Assembly (NCBI GenBank): GCA_001799735.1
Contig: MGUA01000011.1
Coordinates: forward strand, 17,572-81,571
Length of the DNA: 64,000 bases
Reading direction: 5' to 3'
DNA from: Elusimicrobia bacterium GWB2_63_22
Lineage (GTDB): Bacteria; Elusimicrobiota; Elusimicrobia; Elusimicrobiales; UBA9959
Shown: one piece after another, positions 40,501 through 48,497 of the stretch
How positions within the stretch are numbered: the stretch's first letter is position 1
Layout: the number at the start of each line of letters is the position of its first letter
Notes under the pieces: generated by a model
Database searches by the model: none
The model's input: the letters and a program-made list of their open reading frames with translations, nothing else
What the model was told of the DNA's origin: nothing
Translations under genes and position numbers: made by a program

Positions 40501-41235
40501 TCATTTTTTCCCGGCGGGAGCGGGCTGCGCGGCCCAGGAGATTATGGCCGGTATTACGGAAGGGGTCTTGAACATCTCTACGCCGTGGCCGCCTACGGTC
40601 TCAAGGGCGTAGGCCGGCAGCCCTTTGCCCATGGCGGCCCGGTTCAGCGCGGTGGCGCTCTCCCAGGCATAGCCGTCTCTCCTGGCGGCGACGGTGAGCA
40701 CCCGGAAAGACCGCGGCGCCGCAAAATAATCAGGCGTCCTGACGCCGGCGTAGCTGAGGCCGGGGGAGAGCAGCACCAGGGCCGCGGGTTTGAGCGCGCC
40801 CTCTGCCGCCGCCTTAAGGACCAGGTTGGCCCCTACACTGGCCCCGCAGAAGACCTGGCGCTCCGGCCCGACGCCCCGCCGCTTAAGCCAGGCCGCCGCC
40901 GCTTCTATATCCTTCGACGCGGCGTTCCAGCCGGCCTCGTTGAGCGAAGTGTAGCTCAATTTCTTTTCGTTACAGAGCGCGCTGTTGCCGTGCCCGCGCA
41001 GGTCCAGCGACAGGTAGCCGTAGCCGCCCGCCTTCAACTGTTTCTGAAAGGTCCCCCACTCGTTCTTATCCGACCCCAGCCCGTGCACATTAACAAAAAC
41101 GATAGCTCCGGACGACGGCGCCAGATAAAACGCCTCGATCCTGCACCCATCCTCAGTATTGAATTTGACGGTCTTCTGCTGCGCAAAGCCCGGAAGTGTA
41201 ACTGAAAGTAACGCAAGAAAAATGATAATACGCAT
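40501..41235 (-). CDS. Secreted alpha/beta-hydrolase
   Basis: 244 residues: signal peptide (~1-18, ending PGFA), oxyanion-loop region VNVHGLGSDKNEW, nucleophile elbow CGASVGANL (Ser) and catalytic His in VGGHGVEMF; the acid is probably the Asp in VAARRDGYAW. The fold is that of small acyl- or carboxyl-esterases (BAAT/DLH-like). Substrate unknown. A Gly-for-Trp variant of the usual G-x-S-x-G (GASVG) is intact. Gene ends 12 bases before the glycosyltransferase start, so it may be in the same unit. Confidence 0.8.
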   Translation of the reverse strand: MRIIIFLALLSVTLPGFAQQKTVKFNTEDGCRIEAFYLAPSSGAIVFVNVHGLGSDKNEWGTFQKQLKAGGYGYLSLDLRGHGNSALCNEKKLSYTSLNEAGWNAASKDIEAAAAWLKRRGVGPERQVFCGASVGANLVLKAAAEGALKPAALVLLSPGLSYAGVRTPDYFAAPRSFRVLTVAARRDGYAWESATALNRAAMGKGLPAYALETVGGHGVEMFKTPSVIPAIISWAAQPAPAGKK

Positions 41236-41273
41236 AATATCTGGCGGGGTGGCTCATGAGTCACTTTGCATTT

Positions 41274-41330
41274 GTCATCCCCGCGAAAGCGGGGATCCAG
41301 TCTGGATTCCCGCTTTCGCGGGAATGCCGG
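41274..41330. repeat. REP-like dispersed repeat, copy 3
   Basis: CCCCGCGAAAGCGGGG (41279-41294) and ATTCCCGCTTTCGCGGGAAT (41306-41325) linked by CCAGTCTGG. Same layout as copies 1 and 2, with the stem sequence shifted. The rest of 41340-41424 holds only a weak hairpin (GCAAAAC/GTTTTGC). Confidence 0.8.
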
Positions 41331-41424
41331 ATATGAATGGGTGTCCGGAATCACGTTCTGCTCGGATTGGCAAAACCGTGTTTTGCGTTCCGACCTGGCC
41401 GGGTCCCCGTTGAGGGAATTTTAA

Positions 41425-42798
41425 TTAATCTTTCTCGTGGTGCTTCTTCCAGGTCAGGGCCAGCAGGATAATGGCCAGCACGCACGAGACCAGCAGCAGC
41501 TTAAAGCCGCCGTCCCAGCCCCACCGGTCCACCACCCGCCCTATCCCCACCTCCGCAATAACCGCCCCGAACATATAACCGAAGAAACCAGTAAAGCCGG
41601 CAGCCGTACCCGCCGCCTTCTTGGGCACCATGTCCACCGCGCTCACGCCGATAAGCATCACCGGGCCGTAGATCAGGAAGCCGATCACGAACAGCGACAG
41701 CGAGTCCACCCAGAAGCGCCCCGCCGGGTTCTGCCAGTAGACGTACACCGCCACCGTGACGAACAGCATGTAGATCACCGACACCGGCCCGCGGCGGCCG
41801 TGGAAGAACTTGTCCGACGCCCAGCCCGCCAGCAGCGTGCCGGGGATGCCGGCCCACTCGTAGACGAAATACTGCCAGCGCGCCATGTCCTGCGGGCAGC
41901 CCTTCACCGCCGTCAGGTAGGTAGGCGCCCAGTCCAGCACGCCGTAGCGGATGACATAGACGAAAATATTGGCGATGGCGATGATCCACAGCGGCTTGTT
42001 GTTGAGCACGTGCTCCAACAAGATCTCCTTCGCCGTCATCTCGCGCTCCGGGTCGGCCACGCCGGTATCGGGGTTGTCGCCGGTATGTTCCTCGATGGAC
42101 GGCAGGCCGCAGCTCTGCGGTGTGTCGCGCAGGAAAGTCGCTATCAGCACGCCCATGCCTATGGCCATCAGGGCCGGCACGTAGAAGATCAGGTGGAACG
42201 GCAGCCGGCCCTCGCCGGCGATGGCCAGCAGGCCGAGCACGCCGGCCAGCGCCAGCGCGCCGTTGATGATGGGGCCCACTATGCCGCCGCCCACATTATG
42301 GGCTAAATTCCAGATAGCGAACTTGGTGCCGCGCTCGTCGTCCGAGAACCAATGCGTCAGCGTGCGCGCGCAGGGCGCCCAGCCCATGCCCTGCGCCCAG
42401 CCGTTGACGAACCACAGCGCGACCATGGCCCACAATGAACTTGCCAGCGAAGGGAACAGCAGGCAGACCGCGCCGGACAGGATGAGGCCGGTGGCCATGA
42501 AATAGCGCGGGTTGGAACGGTCTGAGACGTTGCCCATGACGAACTTGCTCAGGCCGTAGGAGACGGCCAGGCCCGTGGCGATGAGGCCCACGTCGCCCTT
42601 GGAGAAACCGTAGTCGTTTATCAGGTAGGGCTTGGCGAGGGAGAAATTCTTGCGGACCAGGTAGAAGCCGGCGTAGCCGAAGAAGATGGACAGCATCATC
42701 TGCCAGCGCAGCGCCTTGTAGCGGGCGCTCTGTTGTTCTTTAGGCAGACGGGGGATGTGGGCCGCGGGGCGGTAGAGGGAGAGGAATCTATCCAGCAT
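41425..42798 (-). CDS. glpT: Glycerol-3-phosphate-type antiporter (GlpT/OPA family, MFS)
   Basis: 457 residues, twelve TM segments. Organophosphate:phosphate antiporter signatures: FFGYAGFYLVRKNFSLAKPYL (short form YLVRKNFSLAKP with the substrate Arg), GLSKFVMGNVSDRSNPR, NGWAQGMGWAPCARTLTHWF and YVIRYGVLDWAPTYLTAVKG (second key Arg). GlpT imports glycerol-3-phosphate in exchange for phosphate; UhpT or a phosphoglycerate carrier is the alternative. The secreted glycerophosphodiesterase at 20689 would supply G3P. Ends 9 bases from the start-side of the UraA gene on the same strand. Confidence 0.88.
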   Translation of the reverse strand: MLDRFLSLYRPAAHIPRLPKEQQSARYKALRWQMMLSIFFGYAGFYLVRKNFSLAKPYLINDYGFSKGDVGLIATGLAVSYGLSKFVMGNVSDRSNPRYFMATGLILSGAVCLLFPSLASSLWAMVALWFVNGWAQGMGWAPCARTLTHWFSDDERGTKFAIWNLAHNVGGGIVGPIINGALALAGVLGLLAIAGEGRLPFHLIFYVPALMAIGMGVLIATFLRDTPQSCGLPSIEEHTGDNPDTGVADPEREMTAKEILLEHVLNNKPLWIIAIANIFVYVIRYGVLDWAPTYLTAVKGCPQDMARWQYFVYEWAGIPGTLLAGWASDKFFHGRRGPVSVIYMLFVTVAVYVYWQNPAGRFWVDSLSLFVIGFLIYGPVMLIGVSAVDMVPKKAAGTAAGFTGFFGYMFGAVIAEVGIGRVVDRWGWDGGFKLLLVSCVLAIILLALTWKKHHEKD

Positions 42799-42807
42799 GT
42801 TGTCCTT

Positions 42808-44100
42808 TTAGGCGCACTCGGCGCGGTCCTGGCCGTCTGCCGCCCTGTCCTCCCTGCCGAAGGACAGGGCCAGGTTCATCAGCACGGCCAGCACGGTGCC
42901 GAAGGCGATGCCGGCTATATTTATGCCGCCGGCGGTAAAACCTTTGACGCCCAAACCGGTGGCGACTATTATGGAGGAGCCGGCGATGATGAGGTTCTTG
43001 TGCGAGCAGAAATCCACTTTGGCGTCCAGCCAGATCTTTATGCCCATCATCGCTATCAGGCCGTAAAGGATTATGGTCACGCCGCCCAGCACGGGCGCGG
43101 GAATGGACAGGATGACGGCGCCGAACTTGGGGCAGAGGCCCAGCAGCAGCGCGATGCAGGCCGCCGCTATGAAGTTGTACACGCTGAAGACGCGGGTGAT
43201 GGCCATCACGCCCATGTTCTCTGCGTAGGTGGTCTGCGGCGTGCCGCCGCCCATGGCCGAGACGAAAGAGGCGGCCGCGTCGCCCAGGTAGGCCCGGCCC
43301 AGGTGGGGGTTGAGGTCGCGCTGCATGTAGCCGCCGATGGCTTCGATATGACCTTTGTTTTCTGCCACCAGCACCACGAAGACCGGGGCTATTACCAGCA
43401 CGGCTGACCAGTCTAAAGCGGGCGTGACGAAAGGCGGCAGGCCGACCCAGGGGGCGGCCACTATGGCGTCGATCTGCTCCGGGCCTATGACGCCGAGGAC
43501 CAGCGACAGCGCGTAGCCCACCACGACGCCGGTGAGGATGGGCAGCAGGCGGAGGAAGCCCTTCAGGTAGATGGATACCGAGGCCGCCACAGTGAAGGTG
43601 GCCACGGCTACGGCCAGCCGCACGGCCTCCCCGCTGTTGGCCAGGCGGAAATCGGCGTTGAAGAAATTGCCCACGGCCGAAGAGGAAAGGTTGAGGCCTA
43701 TGATGGCCACCACGGCCCCGGTCACCACCGGCGGCATCAGCCGGTCTATCCACCGGGAGCCGTATTTAATGGTGGCGGCCCCCGCGAGCGCGTAGAGCAC
43801 CGCGGCCGCTGCTATGCCCGAGAGGGCAAAGGGAACTTTCTCGGCCATGCCGCCGGTAACGGCCAGCACCGGGCCGATAAAAGCAAAGGAGGAACCGAGG
43901 TAGCTGGGGACCTTCGCGCGGGTTATGGCGATGAAGATCAGGGTGCCTATGCCGGAAAAAAAGATGGCCGTCTGCGGGTTGAACCCCATCAGGATGGGGG
44001 CCAGCACGGTGGCGCCGAACATGGCCACCACGTGCTGCATGCCCATCGGCACCAGGCGCGCGAAGGGGATCTTGTCCTCGGGATAATACATCTTCTGCAT
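42808..44100 (-). CDS. uraA: Uracil/xanthine permease (NCS2 family, UraA-like)
   Basis: 430 residues, fourteen-helix NCS2 fold: MQHVVAMFGATVLAPILMGFNPQTA, SSFAFIGPVL, the substrate loop VFVVLVAENKGHIEAIGGYM with the key Glu, GGGTPQTTYAENMGVMAITRVFS and GLIAMMGIKIW. These match UraA-type uracil:proton symporters. Nine bases separate it from the GlpT-like gene downstream. Cytidine deaminase and an MTA phosphorylase elsewhere in the window fit nucleobase salvage. Confidence 0.9.
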   Translation of the reverse strand: MQKMYYPEDKIPFARLVPMGMQHVVAMFGATVLAPILMGFNPQTAIFFSGIGTLIFIAITRAKVPSYLGSSFAFIGPVLAVTGGMAEKVPFALSGIAAAAVLYALAGAATIKYGSRWIDRLMPPVVTGAVVAIIGLNLSSSAVGNFFNADFRLANSGEAVRLAVAVATFTVAASVSIYLKGFLRLLPILTGVVVGYALSLVLGVIGPEQIDAIVAAPWVGLPPFVTPALDWSAVLVIAPVFVVLVAENKGHIEAIGGYMQRDLNPHLGRAYLGDAAASFVSAMGGGTPQTTYAENMGVMAITRVFSVYNFIAAACIALLLGLCPKFGAVILSIPAPVLGGVTIILYGLIAMMGIKIWLDAKVDFCSHKNLIIAGSSIIVATGLGVKGFTAGGINIAGIAFGTVLAVLMNLALSFGREDRAADGQDRAECA

Positions 44101-44104
44101 AAAT

Positions 44105-44722
44105 TCAGGCGATGCCGTCGTGGGAACCGGCGGGCGGGCGGGTGTTCTCCAGCTCCATCGCCAGCTCCTCGGGGATCAGCGCGAACACCTCGCTCCTGGC
44201 GGCGTCGCCGTTCCGGCGCATGCCGATAAGCACGGTGACGATGCGGAAATTCTGTTTAAGCCGGGGGATGGCGGTGAACTCGGCCACCAGGCGGTCTATG
44301 TCGCCCTCCACGAAGCGGGGCAGGGCGGGCACGAGGCTTTTTTTCAGCGCGTTGAGGATGGTGTTGGTGAGGGCGTTGAGGATGATGTTGGCCAGCTCGG
44401 TCAGCATCACCTCTTCCGCCGGGGTAATGGCCCTGCCGCTGGGGAAAGAATGGCCGGTGAAGCACTTGGAGACGTAGCCGATGTTGGCCGGGTCGAAGAT
44501 CATGGCCGAGGTTATCGTCGCCGGGCCTTCCAGGGAAATGTAGACGGCGGAGGCCGGGTTTTTAAAGTCGTGCGCGGACAGGGCGTCTTTGATGGAGCCG
44601 TACGAGACCTTAACGCCCTCCACCTGCCAGGTGCCGGCGGAGACGCGGGAGATGCGCTGCAGGCACTTGGCCACGCTCAGCGAGGCCAGGCTTTCAAGGG
44701 CTATGCTCGGATGTTGTTCCAT
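44105..44722 (-). CDS. CheC/CheX-like phosphatase-type protein
   Basis: 205 residues from ATG 44722 (upstream in-frame ATG lies inside the preceding gene). The CheC/FliY motif pattern E-x3-N appears as EEVMLTELANIILNALTNTILNAL, where CheC-type proteins hold the residues that dephosphorylate CheY-P. Only one clear copy is seen. It starts four bases after a receiver gene, so its target is probably that protein. The rest resembles an adaptor sensor. No flagellar or chemoreceptor gene is visible. Confidence 0.75.
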   Translation of the reverse strand: MEQHPSIALESLASLSVAKCLQRISRVSAGTWQVEGVKVSYGSIKDALSAHDFKNPASAVYISLEGPATITSAMIFDPANIGYVSKCFTGHSFPSGRAITPAEEVMLTELANIILNALTNTILNALKKSLVPALPRFVEGDIDRLVAEFTAIPRLKQNFRIVTVLIGMRRNGDAARSEVFALIPEELAMELENTRPPAGSHDGIA

Positions 44723-44726
44723 CTTC

Positions 44727-45080
44727 TCAGGGCAGGTTTTTGAGCAGCGTTTCAAGTTCTTCGTACATGAAGGGCTTATGCAGCACGCCGGCCGCGCCCT
44801 TTTCCTTAAGCTCGCGGCTTATGATGTCCTGCTGCACCGCCGTAACCATGACGATCTGGGGGGAGGGGTCTATAGCCTTCAGGTCTTCAAGCACCTGCAG
44901 GCCGTTCTTGCCGGGCATGATGAGGTCGAGGAGCACCAGTTCGGGGCGGTGCGCGGTGAATTCCCTGACCGCCTCGTCGCCGTCGCCGGCTTCCCCGGTC
45001 ACCTCGTGGCCCATCTCGGTCAGGAGGTCTTTTATCATGCTCCTGGTCATTACATTGTCGTCTACGATAAGTACTTTCAT
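44727..45080 (-). CDS. Receiver-only response regulator (CheY-like)
   Basis: 117 residues from ATG 45080 (the longer frame is a shadow). Complete receiver: D7/D8, phospho-acceptor D52 (LLDLIMPGKNG), T80 and K102 (VLHKPF). Coupled to the CheC-like gene, four bases away, giving a phosphorylation/dephosphorylation pair without an adjacent kinase. Confidence 0.9.
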   Translation of the reverse strand: MKVLIVDDNVMTRSMIKDLLTEMGHEVTGEAGDGDEAVREFTAHRPELVLLDLIMPGKNGLQVLEDLKAIDPSPQIVMVTAVQQDIISRELKEKGAAGVLHKPFMYEELETLLKNLP

Positions 45081-45145
45081 ATGGATCTCCCTGAGGCCTC
45101 TCCCTAACGCTTCATTTATGATATAAAAAAAACGCGCCCGGCCGC

Positions 45146-45442
45146 TTACCGGAAGTAATGCTTCAGCGCCAGCAGCGGCCGGCGCAGCAGCATCCGCGGC
45201 CCGGCGTAGCGCATCACCGCGCGTATCTGCGCCCGCCGTTCCGGCGAGTAGCAGTGAACGGGGCAGGCCCTGCAGGCCGGTTTGGGGTCGCGCGGGCAGC
45301 GCTGCAGCCGCTCGCGCGAGTAGGCCAGCAGCTCCCCGCAAGCCCGGCAAAGCCCCCGGCCTCCGTGCCTGCCGCGGCAGTAGAGGCCGATCATCAGTTC
45401 CAGGGTCTGCAGTTCCCCTTCCAGGTCTTTGCGCACAACCAC
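45146..45442 (-). CDS. YgbA-like nitrous-oxide-stimulated-promoter family protein
   Basis: About 98 residues; likely GTG start at 45442 (45436 is an alternative), since no ATG precedes the conserved part. Cys pattern MIGLYCRGRHGGRGLCRAC, LQRCPRDPKPACRACPVHCYSPERRAQI and VMRYAGPRMLLRRPLLALKHYF match the YgbA family, which responds to nitric oxide in E. coli. Eight cysteines suggest metal or Fe-S binding. Convergent to nothing; divergent from the PilZ gene. Role in nitrosative stress is inferred from the family. Confidence 0.78.
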   Translation of the reverse strand: MVVRKDLEGELQTLELMIGLYCRGRHGGRGLCRACGELLAYSRERLQRCPRDPKPACRACPVHCYSPERRAQIRAVMRYAGPRMLLRRPLLALKHYFR

Positions 45443-45497
45443 ATTATATTTAAAATAGCCCGCGGTTCTTTTAGTAGAATTTAAGCGGGGAAGAAAA

Positions 45498-45800
45498 ATG
45501 CCGGTCAACTACAGACGCTCAAAGAGGAACAACCATAACGCGACCATAGAAATATTCGGCCCGGAAGGCCGGCTGCTGGGTTTTGGCCGGCTGGCGGAGT
45601 ATTCTAAAACCGGCGCCTCCTTTCAGGCCGAGGCGCACCTGCTGGAGGGGGAACTGGTGCGGTTGCGCATCAGGATCTTCGAGCAGGGCATCCTGGACGT
45701 TACCGCCAGGATAATCTGGCGCCGCCCGGAAAAGAACGGAATTCTGGTAGGTGTAAAATTCGAAACCGTCACCCGCAACACCTCCACGGGTTCACTGTAA
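45498..45800 (+). CDS. PilZ-domain c-di-GMP effector
   Basis: 100 residues. N-terminal YRRSKR matches the PilZ RxxxR c-di-GMP loop and YSKTGASFQAE the (D/N)xSxxG strand, with Tyr for Asp at the first place. The remainder is a six-strand barrel (LVRLRIRIFEQGILDVTARIIWRR). It probably binds c-di-GMP; HD-GYP proteins in the window would remove the second messenger. SD GGGGAAG precedes ATG. Confidence 0.8.
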   Translation: MPVNYRRSKRNNHNATIEIFGPEGRLLGFGRLAEYSKTGASFQAEAHLLEGELVRLRIRIFEQGILDVTARIIWRRPEKNGILVGVKFETVTRNTSTGSL

Positions 45801-45817
45801 ACGTGGATTCAGCGGCG

Positions 45818-45942
45818 CCGGGGGCAGTTCCTTCCCCGAGCCCCTTGGGGAAGAGGGGGCCCCGCTTAATTTCCCGCGGGGGGGAAACCGCGCAACGGTT
45901 TCCCTGCGGCAAGCCGGGGCTCGGGGAAGGAACTGCCCCCGG
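45818..45942. mobile_element. 125-bp element with perfect 27-bp inverted ends (MITE-like)
   Basis: Arms at 45818-45844 and 45916-45942 are exact reverse complements; they start CCGGGGGCAGTTCCTTCC. The 71-base core forms more hairpins (GGAAACCG-CGCAA-CGGTTTCC). No ORF. No clear target-site duplication is seen in the flanks. It could be a miniature inverted-repeat transposon or a structured RNA element between the PilZ and nucleotidyltransferase genes. Confidence 0.6.
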
Positions 45943-45964
45943 TGTCGACTAGAGTGGTGCGTGT

Positions 45965-46801
45965 ATGGATAAAAATATAGCCGCGAGGGAGATAATGCTG
46001 CTGGCCGCCGTGGGCGAGGCCAGGGAGGCCGCGGCGCGCGCCGGCATAGAGCTGGTCCCCCTCAAAGGCGCCGCCCTGCTGGAGCTCGGCGTCTACCAGC
46101 CCGGCGAGCGCGGCATGAGCGACGCCGACCTGCTGCTGCGCCCCGGCGACCTGGACGCTTTCGAGGGGATACTGGCGGGGCTCGGCTACAGTCCCATGCC
46201 CAATAGCGCCGACGCCTGGGTGCGCCCCTCCCCCGGAGAGGCCCCGCCCGTCCTGCTGGACCTGCACACCGGCCTCTGGCACATAAAGAACACCGGCGAA
46301 CTTTTTGACTGGGGCCTGGAGCCGGGCCCCTGCGGCCTCGCCCTTAACCTCGCCGACCTCTTCCTGCACGCCGCCGCCCACCCGCTGCTGCACCACGGCG
46401 AGCTCACCCCGCGCGCCCTGGAGGATTGCGCCCGCATAGCCGCGCGCGCCCCGGGGGACGGGAGTAAATTCTGGGCGCAGGTGGCCCGCAAGGCCGGCGT
46501 CTACGGCCTGCGGCCCGTGGTCTGGCCCGTCATAAAGCGGCTCGCCCCGGGAGAGAAGTTCAGCCGGCCCCTGGAACCCCGCGGCCTGGAAAAGATAAAG
46601 GCGGCCTTCTTTGAGAAAGCCGCCAGGAAATATTCCGGCCCGCTGGAGTACCTGCTGCCGGTCCTGCACCGTCCCGGCCTGCTGGCCAGGTACGTCGTGC
46701 CTGATAAAAAATTCATGCTGCGCCGCTACGGCTCGGCTTCCGCAGCGCGCTACCTGCTGCGCCCCCTAGGCCTGCTTTACTCCGCTCTCAGGAAGCGCTA
46801 G
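45965..46801 (+). CDS. Nucleotidyltransferase family protein (NTP_transf_5-like)
   Basis: 278 residues with the NTP_transf_5 pattern: ELVPLKGAALLELGVYQPGERGMSDADLLLRPGD (short: VPLKGAALLEL; GMSDADLLLRP with the two metal Asp residues), LDLHTGLWHIKNTGELFDWG and LFLHAAAHPLLHHG. Such proteins are linked to polysaccharide or peptide-modification loci, but the substrate is unknown. The end overlaps the convergent receiver gene by 36 bases. Confidence 0.8.
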   Translation: MDKNIAAREIMLLAAVGEAREAAARAGIELVPLKGAALLELGVYQPGERGMSDADLLLRPGDLDAFEGILAGLGYSPMPNSADAWVRPSPGEAPPVLLDLHTGLWHIKNTGELFDWGLEPGPCGLALNLADLFLHAAAHPLLHHGELTPRALEDCARIAARAPGDGSKFWAQVARKAGVYGLRPVVWPVIKRLAPGEKFSRPLEPRGLEKIKAAFFEKAARKYSGPLEYLLPVLHRPGLLARYVVPDKKFMLRRYGSASAARYLLRPLGLLYSALRKR

Positions 46802-47176
46802 GCCGCGCACCAGCGTCACCATCTTCAGGATATTCTCCAGCCGCTCCAGCCCGGGCGGCCTGACCACAAAATCGAAAGCCCCTTCCCGCACCGCCTTGGC
46901 GGCCATGTCGGCGTTGTCGAGGCCGGTGATAAGTATCACGCAGGCGTCCGGGTTCTTCTGCAGGGCCTTGAAAGAGAATTCCACGCCGGAAGCCCCGCGC
47001 AGGTAGATGTCGGTTATCACCACGTCGAAAGGCGTTTCGTCCAGCAGCGCCCTGGCCTTTTCCGCGTCCGCAAGCCGGGTGACCTCGAACTGGGGAAAAG
47101 CGGCCAGGATCGCGTCCACGCGCTCTATGACGTAGCCTTCGTCCTCTATAAAGAGCAGTTGTTTTTTGTCTGACAT
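46766..47176 (-). CDS. Receiver-domain protein with Lys-to-Arg substitution
   Basis: 136 residues of receiver fold: acidic E11/D12, D56 phospho-acceptor (VVITDIYLRG), T84 (LITGLD) and R106 in FVVRPPG where receivers have an invariant Lys. The change may alter phosphorylation or switching. It lies 16 bases downstream of an HD-GYP gene on the same strand, a common pairing in c-di-GMP turnover. Confidence 0.85.
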   Translation of the reverse strand: MSDKKQLLFIEDEGYVIERVDAILAAFPQFEVTRLADAEKARALLDETPFDVVITDIYLRGASGVEFSFKALQKNPDACVILITGLDNADMAAKAVREGAFDFVVRPPGLERLENILKMVTLVRGLALPESGVKQA

Positions 47177-47191
47177 AGTTGTTTTAAGGCG

Positions 47192-48421
47192 CTACCAGTT
47201 CACCCACCAGCGGGCCAGCTCCAGCCTGGCGGCGAACTTGGGGTTTCGTTCCTGTATTTCAGCGAGGCTTGCCGAGCCTTCTATGGCGGTCAGCGGGTAT
47301 TCCATCAGGTCCAGGGTCTGCGCCGGGGCCGCCGCAAAATCCTCGGTCAGGAGCACCTCCACGAGCGGGCGGGTGAGGGAGCCCTTGTTAAGCCTTATGA
47401 CGCGGGCGATCTCGCCGGTAGAGAGGACTACCAGGGACTGCGGCGGGTAGATGGAGAGGGCAGAGATCAGGTGCCTGACCGCGGCGCAGTCGAAACCGCG
47501 GCCTTCGCATTCGATCAGGTCCTTCACTACTTCCGGCGGCTCCAGCGCTTCGCGCCAGGCCCTGGGGTGCGTCATCGCCTCGTACACGTCGGCTATGCCG
47601 ATAAGCTGGGCCAGCGGGTCCAGGTCCTCTTTGGAGAAGCGGCGCGGGTAGCCGGACCCGTCCAGCCGCTCATGCACCTGCAGCAGGATCTTTTTAGCCC
47701 GGTCCTTGATGCGGTAATCTATATCCACTATCCGGTCCAGCTTTTCCGCGCCGGCTTCGGCGTGTTGCGTTATCCTGGAAAATTCCTCTTCCGTCAGGCG
47801 GCCCTCCCGGTTGTAGAGGTCCGCGTAGCCGGTCATGCCTATGTCGTGGGCCATGGCGCAGAAGCCGAGCAGCCTCAGCTCCGAGGCCTCCAGGCCCGCG
47901 GCCAGGCCCAGGGCCAGGGCTATGATCGCCGTATTGGCCGAGTGCGCTTTAAGATAGTCGTCGGCCGTGGAGTGGGCCACGTAGTTGAGGAGGACCGGGT
48001 TCTCCCTGAGGGTCTCGGCCGCCAGGTCGCAGGAGCGCGCCACGGCCTCGTATTTCTCCGTGTAGGCCTGGTCGGCGCCCTTAAGCAGCTCCCCCGCCTG
48101 TTCCACCAGGCGGGAATAGAGCGCCCTGGCCGCTCCGTCCTGGTCCCTGAAGGGGGGCAGCGGTTTGGGCGCGGACCTGGGCTCCTTGCGGGACGCTGGC
48201 TTGTACGCCCCGGAATGTTTTTTAATGGCCTCCTGCCTGTCCGCCACGGGCGGGACGGTCTCCGGCCGCGGGGCGGCGGGTTCGGCCGCAATGACGGCGG
48301 CCGGAGGGGCTTCCTGCAGCTTTGGCTCTTCGGGCGCGGGTTCCCGGCGCGCGGGCGCCCTGGGGGGCGGCTCCTTCCGCTCGGACTCGGCCTTGGTTCT
48401 TTTTAGATCGGAAAAACGCAT
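47192..48421 (-). CDS. HD-GYP-type c-di-GMP phosphodiesterase
   Basis: 409 residues. N-terminal Pro/Ala/Glu-rich disordered part (~1-90), then HD-GYP domain: HSANTAIIALALG, MAHDIGMTGYADL, ITQHAEAGAEKLDRI, VHERLDGSGYPRRF (the HxxxDGxGYP signature, ERLDGSGYP), ADVYEAMTHPRAW. All metal residues are visible. It would hydrolyse c-di-GMP. Followed on the same strand by the Arg-variant receiver. Confidence 0.88.
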   Translation of the reverse strand: MRFSDLKRTKAESERKEPPPRAPARREPAPEEPKLQEAPPAAVIAAEPAAPRPETVPPVADRQEAIKKHSGAYKPASRKEPRSAPKPLPPFRDQDGAARALYSRLVEQAGELLKGADQAYTEKYEAVARSCDLAAETLRENPVLLNYVAHSTADDYLKAHSANTAIIALALGLAAGLEASELRLLGFCAMAHDIGMTGYADLYNREGRLTEEEFSRITQHAEAGAEKLDRIVDIDYRIKDRAKKILLQVHERLDGSGYPRRFSKEDLDPLAQLIGIADVYEAMTHPRAWREALEPPEVVKDLIECEGRGFDCAAVRHLISALSIYPPQSLVVLSTGEIARVIRLNKGSLTRPLVEVLLTEDFAAAPAQTLDLMEYPLTAIEGSASLAEIQERNPKFAARLELARWWVNW

Positions 48422-48497
48422 ATTAAAAGTATAGCGGAACGGGGTTAAGAAATGATTGCGGAAAGATTAAGAGGTTCCGCGGGGGGGAGGGGGGCGG

